DNA from: UBA9337 sp038331135
GTDB lineage: Bacteria > Patescibacteriota > Minisyncoccia > Moranbacterales > UBA9337
Assembly: GCA_038331135.1 (NCBI GenBank)
Contig: JBBQOS010000015.1
Coordinates: forward strand, 1-19,406
DNA: 19,406 bases
Direction of reading: 5' to 3'
Below the pieces are notes generated by a model, which was not told the origin of the DNA, made no database searches, and was given only the letters and a program-made list of their open reading frames with translations. Position 1 is the first letter of the stretch, and each line of letters begins with the position of its first letter. Positions 14,735 to 19,406 of this stretch are shown here, one piece after another. A program made the translations under genes and the position numbers.

Positions 14735-16201
14735 TTATTTTTTTGTAAGAGTTCCTTCAATCTCTTTACCACCCATAATACCCTCTTCTCCTGCTAGATA
14801 CTCTGAGCTAAAAATAACTGTTTTTATGAGTACCAGTGAGTTTCCTTGATGATTAAATTCATAATACCCACCACTAGGAGTCTCTCCGTATAATCTGACG
14901 GCGGTCCCGAATTGTTTCCAAGTTAGAAATTGAAAATCCTCAGAACCTAAAATAAAGGTCACCGTTCCATCAGTATTTAGGTCCATTGATAATTCATAAT
15001 AATTGACTCTCTCATCCCCGCCTGAAGTATTTTGCAAAGTGCCTGCCCAAGTCCCAGCTGACAAACTGTTTACATCTTCAGATGAAACGGCTGCTATATC
15101 GGGTGAGGCGGTCACCTCGTTACTTGGCTCAGTAACTGGAGCTGTCATCTCTCCTGGCTGTGTTATACTCAAAATTTCTTCTACTGTTTTCTGATCTTCT
15201 GTTTCCGGCTTTATACCATTGTCATTTAGCCAAATATCAACTTCTTCTTTTTTTAACACAGAGATATTAACTGGTGGTTTCGTTTTATCTTTGGTATATA
15301 CAGGCAGTGCCACTCCAATAATTTTCCCGTCTTGAACTGCTCCCTTGAACTGATCTACTGCAATCATTGCGGCATTAAATTTTTCAAAACCTGTTTTTAG
15401 GTTTTTTGGAATTTCATTAATATTCAAAAGTGTTGTAATTGGCTCTGTAATTTTTCTGGCATCTCCGATTATAGCTGAAATTTTATTATGATTCCCAAGC
15501 GCAATAGTCGCGGCATCTTCGGAAACTTCTAGTGTTAAATCAGCTCCTGTAATGATGACAGTCGCTTTGGCTAGGGTTGAACCAGCGGCAATAGCCGATG
15601 TTCCTCCGCTAATCACAATTCCACCTACAAACCCCGCAATTTTACAGCCATCTTTAATGACAGTCGCCGATGTTTCCAAGTTTTGAAGAGTATCTCCTGC
15701 TTCATTCCAACCATCGGCAGTTACCTGATTCTGATCTTGTTGTAGAATTTTAAAAGCTCTTTTAGCATCTACACCTAAAAATTTAGCCAGAGTAGCAATT
15801 TTTTTACCAGCAGAAGCTTTATCAAAAACATTCGAAATTTCTTGCTTATCATAAGCAAAAACTGAAGAAATAAAATTAAAACTCATTTTTTCTTCAGCCA
15901 TTTCATTAGCTGATTTTTCCAAGACTAAGGAATCTTTTTCTAATGACTCCCATGATTCAATTACGTTTAACATCTCTTGATTCCATATATCATAGTCAGC
16001 ATAGCTTTCAGCATCTATCAATAATTTATCAGTCTGATAGCGCAAGGAAACATATTCCTTGGAAAGAGTGTATGTTTCTTCCATCACGTTTTGTTCCAGG
16101 GTTTTTTTTGGTTGTTGGTTTTTAGAGCGATTAAAAATTAGAAAAGCACTTACTCCCAAAATGATGATTACCCCAAAGACAATCACAATGTTTTTTTTCA
16201 T
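14735..16201 (-). CDS. membrane-anchored protein of unknown function
   Basis: A 488-residue protein I cannot assign to a family. It starts with a classic signal anchor: MKKN, then a hydrophobic helix (about 4-24), so most of it should lie outside the membrane. Three parts can be seen. Residues 25-190 are largely helical and charged. Residues about 190-245 are glycine- and alanine-rich and hydrophobic (GFVGGIVISGGTSAIAAG and ITGADLTLEVSEDAATIALG), and could insert in or pack on a membrane. After a Thr/Pro/Glu-rich linker (about 340-375), the last 110 residues look like a beta-rich domain (TWAGTLQNTSGGDE, then alternating polar and hydrophobic strands), lipocalin- or sandwich-like. No catalytic motif stands out. 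It lies 25 bases after the TspO-like gene and is probably co-transcribed with it. Confidence 0.75.
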   Translation of the reverse strand: MKKNIVIVFGVIIILGVSAFLIFNRSKNQQPKKTLEQNVMEETYTLSKEYVSLRYQTDKLLIDAESYADYDIWNQEMLNVIESWESLEKDSLVLEKSANEMAEEKMSFNFISSVFAYDKQEISNVFDKASAGKKIATLAKFLGVDAKRAFKILQQDQNQVTADGWNEAGDTLQNLETSATVIKDGCKIAGFVGGIVISGGTSAIAAGSTLAKATVIITGADLTLEVSEDAATIALGNHNKISAIIGDARKITEPITTLLNINEIPKNLKTGFEKFNAAMIAVDQFKGAVQDGKIIGVALPVYTKDKTKPPVNISVLKKEEVDIWLNDNGIKPETEDQKTVEEILSITQPGEMTAPVTEPSNEVTASPDIAAVSSEDVNSLSAGTWAGTLQNTSGGDERVNYYELSMDLNTDGTVTFILGSEDFQFLTWKQFGTAVRLYGETPSGGYYEFNHQGNSLVLIKTVIFSSEYLAGEEGIMGGKEIEGTLTKK

Positions 16202-16226
16202 AGATTGTTAATTAAATTATTTAAAA

Positions 16227-17030
16227 TTAATATTTACTTTTTTTAAAAGACAAATTCTTATACACTAAAAAACCGATAGTTCCGAGAAAAAGAACTAAAC
16301 AAATAATTACTGTCATAATTACGCTCGGATATGATCCATTAAATCCACTTGCAGAAGCGTGCTTGAGCCAGATCCCGCCATATGCCCAGACTAGCACCAG
16401 TCCGTAAAAAATATTCCTGTCTTTAAGCATTCTTGAAATTCCAATTACTGTCCCGACAAGCAGAATAATCACCGTCCAAAAAACATCCGACAGCCCAAAA
16501 CCGTTCCAATCAAGACTTACCAATAAAACCGTAATGTTGGCAATTGTCGCCACGGTAATCCATCCAAAATAAAAGCTAAATGGGGCGCAAATATATAGCT
16601 TATCTACCAGAGAGAATTTTTCTTTATTAATTATATCGGCAATTTTTATCAAAAAAAATAACAGTGTAAGCATAATCAAAACTGAAAGCCAGATAATGCC
16701 ATAATGCCAAGTAAATATCCAAGCAATATTGGCCAGTGAAGTAATCAGAAAATATCGATTGATAGTCGCAAAAAGTTTTTCCCGTTTAAAACTGATTTCT
16801 TTTTGTCCAAAACCGAACTGATAAAACGTGTAGAATAAAAGCAGGAGATAAATGAGTCCCCAAATAGAAAAAGTAACTCCTGCCGGCGTGAAGAGATTAG
16901 CATAAGCATCAGATGCTTTTCCAGTCGTCACTCCCCCAATTGGCAGAGCATTGGCGAGAAAGTTGACCGCCACCATAGCGACATAAGCCACAGCCACAGA
17001 AATTTTAAGAAAGAGGCTATTTTTATTCAT
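16227..17030 (-). CDS. TspO/MBR-related (tryptophan-rich sensory) membrane protein
   Basis: A 267-residue membrane protein with about eight hydrophobic segments. The N-terminal part has FLANALPIGGVTTGKASDAY, then LFTPAGVTFSIWGLIYLLLL, the hallmark of the TspO/MBR-related family in the order 'LaNaLPlnG.tTgeiSd...nlFtPAg.tFsIWglIY'. Tryptophans recur in later helices (NIAWIFTWHYG, WAYGGIWLKH). Classic TspO has about 160 residues and five helices, so this belongs to the longer group whose ligand is unknown. Canonical TspO binds porphyrins or sterols; that cannot be carried over with confidence. It heads a two-gene operon with the 488-residue anchored protein. Confidence 0.82.
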   Translation of the reverse strand: MNKNSLFLKISVAVAYVAMVAVNFLANALPIGGVTTGKASDAYANLFTPAGVTFSIWGLIYLLLLFYTFYQFGFGQKEISFKREKLFATINRYFLITSLANIAWIFTWHYGIIWLSVLIMLTLLFFLIKIADIINKEKFSLVDKLYICAPFSFYFGWITVATIANITVLLVSLDWNGFGLSDVFWTVIILLVGTVIGISRMLKDRNIFYGLVLVWAYGGIWLKHASASGFNGSYPSVIMTVIICLVLFLGTIGFLVYKNLSFKKSKY

Positions 17031-17138
17031 ATTGTTTAAATTATTAAAAATAGTAAAGCAAGTTAGATTCTCTTGGGGTGTTATTTATTTTTTTTTAAAT
17101 TTCTATACCAATTAACCCACTGAAAATATATTAATTTC

Positions 17139-17166
17139 ATTATAATTCATTAATATTACTTTGCAA
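17139..17166 (-). promoter_or_regulatory. possible promoter of the TspO-like operon
   Basis: On the minus strand: TTGCAA (17161-17166), a 16-base spacer, a perfect TATAAT (17139-17144). The implied leader is about 100 bases. The very AT-rich surroundings weaken the call. Apart from this and the hairpin at 17232-17267, I see nothing in the 316-base gap 17031-17346. Confidence 0.4.
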
Positions 17167-17231
17167 GCAGAAAAATTTCCATTGGGAATTTTTAGAATAA
17201 ATAAAAAATTATCTTTTTGTTGTTAATAAAA

Positions 17232-17267
17232 TAGATACCTCCACAGAGGACTCTGCAGAGGTATCTA
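17232..17267 (-). terminator. nested hairpin terminator after the PRC-barrel gene
   Basis: TAGATACCTC (17232-17241) pairs perfectly with GAGGTATCTA (17258-17267). Inside, CAGAG (17244-17248) pairs with CTCTG (17251-17255), separated from the outer stem by a symmetrical CA/CA internal loop. On the minus strand the hairpin is preceded by TTTTTT and followed by TTTTATT, so it can end transcription from the gene stopping at 17347. The high symmetry also fits an operator or a protein-bound palindrome. Confidence 0.7.
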
Positions 17268-17346
17268 AAAAAGTTTGAGTGTTTTTTCTTCTCTTAGCTT
17301 TTTTTGGAGATTATAACAGAAAGATACTTGAAATTTTTTATTCCAA

Positions 17347-17841
17347 TTATTCTTCTACAGAAGATTTAACAATCATTCCATCCTCACCAAAGGTCAGCAC
17401 ATCGCTCTTGTTTAGTGAAATATTCTTTTGTAACTTTCCTGTTTCCTGTTGCACAACATCAAAACTCTCAATTGAGCCAGATTGTGCATCAAATGAAAAA
17501 TCTGTAACCACCCCTAATTTATTACCATTTTCAGAGATAACAGATGTTTTCTGAAGACTTTTTGCCGTGTTTGAAATGCCCGAAAATCTCTTTTGTTCAT
17601 CCACTGCATCATGCATCACCAATTCTGATTTGAGAAGAATACGGTCTTTTCCAATTGATTTAATATCTCCCAAATAAATCACAGATGCTCCAGAAAACCA
17701 CCCTTTGTCATCAGTCAGAAATGCAAAGACGTTTCCAGAATTAGGGCTGTAAATAACGTCTTGCACGGTACCGACATCCTTACCTTGTTCAACATCCATC
17801 ACTTTCCTTCCAATAATATCACTTGCTTTTATTGTATTCAT
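17347..17841 (-). CDS. PRC-barrel domain protein (two barrels)
   Basis: A 164-residue soluble protein with two PRC-barrel units. The first runs about 4-70 (IKASDIIGRKVMDVEQGKDV, then GTVQDVIYSPNSGNVFAF). The second runs about 90-160 (TSVISENGNKLGVVTDFSFD, then GSIESFDVV). Each has the family's 'G..v.d..G..lG.v.D...d...g.i..l' pattern. PRC barrels occur in RimM (16S rRNA maturation) and in stand-alone proteins of unclear role, often stress- or photosynthesis-linked; no partner domain is seen here. The frame is open 20 codons further upstream, but the ATG at 17839-17841 starts right at the domain and lies about 20 bases after the predicted transcription start. Its promoter (17869-17897) and hairpin terminator (17232-17267) suggest a single-gene unit. 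Confidence 0.85.
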   Translation of the reverse strand: MNTIKASDIIGRKVMDVEQGKDVGTVQDVIYSPNSGNVFAFLTDDKGWFSGASVIYLGDIKSIGKDRILLKSELVMHDAVDEQKRFSGISNTAKSLQKTSVISENGNKLGVVTDFSFDAQSGSIESFDVVQQETGKLQKNISLNKSDVLTFGEDGMIVKSSVEE

Positions 17842-17868
17842 ATTATTAATTTTATAATTTATATCTTC

Positions 17869-17897
17869 ATTATACTCCTTTTGCGTTCTTTCGTGAA
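17869..17897 (-). promoter_or_regulatory. predicted promoter of the PRC-barrel gene
   Basis: On the minus strand: TTCACG (17892-17897), a 17-base spacer, perfect TATAAT (17869-17874). An AAGGAG sequence overlaps the spacer and so should not be transcribed. The leader would be about 20 bases and lacks a Shine-Dalgarno motif, as in other operons here. Confidence 0.5.
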
Positions 17898-17964
17898 GCA
17901 ATTCTAGCCTAGATAAGAAATATACTCCCTTATTCTTAATGCCATCTAAAGCAATACAGATATC

Positions 17965-18321
17965 TTAATATTCCTCAAATAAATTGTGTTTTGAAATTCT
18001 GAAAAAATTGTATTGGACTTGATATGTTTTTCCATCTTCAGCAGTATGTGCAAAATTTGCACATACTGATTTTTTATCCAATTCTTTATCTTTGAAAATA
18101 TTCCCAATATGCTTAGTAACAACGGATCTTTCCACCTCAAAAACATCCGATATTTGTCGTAATAAATCTTCAGTAGAAAAACAATCAGTTTCCCTTTTTT
18201 TACCATCAGAAGCAATCATTTTCAACCATACGATTTTGTCAACATAACCGTGAAAATAATCAAAAAAACATAGTTTTTCACGGTTATGGTTTAAATAGAT
18301 ACAAAGTCTATAATTCCCCAC
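17965..18321 (-). pseudogene. truncated RhuM-family DNA-binding protein
   Basis: The 118-codon frame contains QISDVFEVERSVVTKHIGNI, then ELDKKSVCANFAHTAEDGKT and YQVQYN. This is the N-terminal helix-turn-helix block of RhuM ('virulence RhuM family') proteins, which normally continue 'YNLDaIIsvGYRVnS' for another 150-250 residues. Here the sequence departs right after YQVQYN and stops 12 codons later, so the rest is lost. The first 50 codons also look odd: DKIVWL is followed by about 20 unrelated residues before QISDVF, where RhuM proteins have a short 'TQkq' link. Bases 18243-18288 within this part form an inverted repeat. RhuM relatives are common in mobile islands and beside toxin or restriction genes. 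A short functional HTH-only protein is possible but less likely. Confidence 0.68.
18243..18288. repeat. perfect 14-bp inverted repeat
   Basis: CATAACCGTGAAAA (18243-18256) and TTTTCACGGTTATG (18275-18288) are exact reverse complements around an 18-base spacer. It lies inside the oddly extended N-terminal part of the RhuM-like frame, where it would encode NHNREK and FHGYV. It may be the end of an inserted element, an operator or a transcript hairpin. On neither strand is it followed by a clean T tract, so a terminator is unlikely. Confidence 0.8.
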
Positions 18322-18614
18322 TAAAAGCCCTCCTCGTCACGCCGTAGCCTCAGAGTTTCCCTGCGAAGGCGGATTTTAAAACTGACTTTTTCAACTCCTT
18401 CAAATACCCTTCCGCTTTTTCTTTTCTCAAACGGAACGGGAACGGCAAGCACGAGCGGGCAAAAGCTTGTCCTGTGCCACGACACGGGATTCATTCCCCC
18501 CGCTTGTCCGCCATAGCTTTAGCGACGGCGGAACCCCATTCCTTTTTGCACGACTGCTTGGGCTTCACTCCCAAAACTTTTCGGCGGGACTATTTAACGT
18601 GCTTTTGTTTTTGT
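18322..18614. repeat. GC-richer repeat-filled intergenic region
   Basis: This stretch is clearly richer in GC than the genes around it and holds no convincing gene. Near 18345-18373, GCCGTAGCC and GCGAAGGCGG form a weak hairpin. At 18501-18531, CGCTTGTCCGCCATAGC leads into a hairpin with GCGACGGCGGA; this core nearly repeats 5293-5309. Short repeats of CGGAACGGGAACGGCAAGC type lie near 18431-18450. An open plus-strand frame over part of it has repeat-like, low-credibility content and is not called as a gene. Confidence 0.6.
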
Positions 18615-18633
18615 ACAGATCCGACGGATCTGT
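18615..18633. repeat. short perfect hairpin downstream of S8 peptidase gene
   Basis: ACAGATCC (18615-18622), loop GAC, GGATCTGT (18626-18633). It lies 12 bases past the stop of the S8 peptidase gene. On the minus strand the following bases are A-rich, not T-rich, so it is not a standard terminator, although it could protect the 3' end of the message. Confidence 0.7.
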
Positions 18634-18644
18634 AAGCTTAACAA

Positions 18645-19406
18645 TTACTTATCAAATGTAATTATTTCCTGAGCCTTGTTGTAAACATCAATTTTATTAT
18701 CTATATCTACACGATTTACCAACCAACCAAGCAATTCGCATTGATGAACAAAATCGTCAATTCTATTAACCCCATTAATTTCTTTTAATGTCACTACCAA
18801 ACCAAAATTAATGCCGTCGCTACGCTTATTTAACCTTTCTTTTGATTTAATACTTAACCCCCACATACCTTTATCATAAACATCACGTGCGCGAATCCTA
18901 TCCGTAAAGATTTCATGTATATGTTTAGTGTTATCCCATTTTCGGTAAAACTCCCTAGCGTTGCCTTCGTATATATAATGTTTTTTGCCATCATCATTGC
19001 TTTGATGATTTTTGTTTATAGACTTAATGCCACTACCTTTAATTCTACCAAAATATATATCTAGTTCTGTATTTGTATAATCAACTCCTTGATTAATTGA
19101 ACAACTAGGGAAATAACATAAGGTAGCTTTAGCGATGAAAGGATGTTTGTTTTTATAAATTGGAACAGGTAAATTATAAGCATAAGTATCCCACTTTTCA
19201 GAAATACCACTAACGATAAATTTTATTTCATCATCATTTGCCTTTATAATGTCCTCTATCTTTTTAGGCACTATTCCATGCCCTATGAGCGGAGCTAATT
19301 CAACATTATTACTAATATTGTTCCACTTGGCAGCAGCATCTACAATTAGTGCTTTTGCGACTTCCCGATTAAGACCGAGAACTTCTATTAAATAAGCAAC
19401 TTTTCG
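18645..19406 (-). CDS. S8 (subtilisin-like) peptidase, C-terminal part, cut by window edge
   Basis: The frame is open from base 19406 to the stop at 18645-18647 (254 codons visible). A GTG at 19269-19271 is internal and should not be taken as the start, because the homologous sequence continues upstream (ALIVDAAAKW, LAPLIGHGIVPKKIEDII). That segment resembles the end of the subtilase fold ('aLivhsA..w') followed by 'llGyGvvp...ei..cs.de.tfi..g'. The part after it (TYAYNLPVPIYKNK, FIAKATLCYFP, ELDIYFGRIK) matches the beta-rich C-terminal domain of a group of S8 family peptidases often encoded beside AAA ATPases in defence-type loci. The catalytic Asp/His/Ser would lie upstream, outside the window, so activity cannot be judged. 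No signal peptide can be assessed. Family call by remembered pattern, moderately sure. Confidence 0.68.
   Translation of the reverse strand, partial: RKVAYLIEVLGLNREVAKALIVDAAAKWNNISNNVELAPLIGHGIVPKKIEDIIKANDDEIKFIVSGISEKWDTYAYNLPVPIYKNKHPFIAKATLCYFPSCSINQGVDYTNTELDIYFGRIKGSGIKSINKNHQSNDDGKKHYIYEGNAREFYRKWDNTKHIHEIFTDRIRARDVYDKGMWGLSIKSKERLNKRSDGINFGLVVTLKEINGVNRIDDFVHQCELLGWLVNRVDIDNKIDVYNKAQEIITFDK

Noticed and set aside
17946..18215. 89-codon minus-strand frame overlapping the RhuM-like fragment
   Set aside because: The other frame shows RhuM similarity; this one is a shadow with low-complexity Ile/Lys content.
18467..18661. 64-codon plus-strand frame in the repeat region
   Set aside because: It is made of repeat sequence, resembles no protein I know, and overlaps hairpins and the end of the S8 gene.
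18645..19271. S8-type gene as a complete 208-residue protein starting at the GTG at 19269-19271
   Set aside because: The frame stays open to the window edge and the upstream 45 codons fit the same family, so this is the C-terminal part of a longer protein.
1..19406. CRISPR array, tRNA or rRNA genes, and a transposase gene
   Set aside because: No regularly spaced direct repeats, no tRNA TPsiC-arm pattern with a matching acceptor stem, no rRNA-like segment and no DDE, DEDD or HUH transposase frame was seen on either strand.

Overview
The window is AT-rich, uses the standard stop codons (TGA ends one gene in a 4-base overlap), and codes almost entirely on the minus strand. Small cytoplasmic enzymes with few Shine-Dalgarno sites, many membrane glycosyltransferases and GC-rich hairpin repeats scattered between AT-rich genes suggest a candidate-phyla-radiation bacterium (Patescibacteria, Parcubacteria-like). 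That placement is inferred from gene style. There is no rRNA, tRNA or CRISPR array to confirm it.

Left edge (1-1773): a DnaQ-type 3'-5' exonuclease, cut by the window edge, lies 8 bases downstream of trpS in one operon. A GC-rich hairpin repeat sits in the trpS 5' leader. Next (1776-4264) is a compact three-gene operon behind a very good promoter (TTGACT-17-TATTAT). It encodes an AAA15-type ATPase, a RloB/TOPRIM-like protein and a DUF4145 protein. The first two match the RloA/RloB (AbiL-like) class of anti-phage modules. It is the best candidate for an under-described system here.

Centre (4313-14231): two surface-polysaccharide operons. The first runs GT39, GT39, GT4 and a UPF0104/AglD-type membrane protein. 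The second runs a membrane GT2 synthase and two tandem GT4 paralogues, and ends at a perfect terminator. Together they could use polyprenyl-phosphate-linked sugars outside the membrane and NDP-sugars inside it to build or decorate an envelope glycan. Between the operons lies the only plus-strand coding relic, the C-terminal part of a DUF389 membrane protein. Upstream of the second operon is a decayed second copy of the start of trpS. Both relics point to past rearrangement around the sugar loci.

Right part (14310-19406): a membrane-anchored protein of unknown function lies behind a TspO/MBR-like membrane protein. A PRC-barrel protein with its own promoter and hairpin terminator follows, then a truncated RhuM-type DNA-binding fragment containing a 14-bp inverted repeat. 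About 320 bases of GC-richer hairpin repeats come next, and one repeat shares a core with a hairpin at 5.3 kb. The window ends in the C-terminal 254 codons of an S8 (subtilisin-like) peptidase of a type often found beside AAA ATPases in defence loci.
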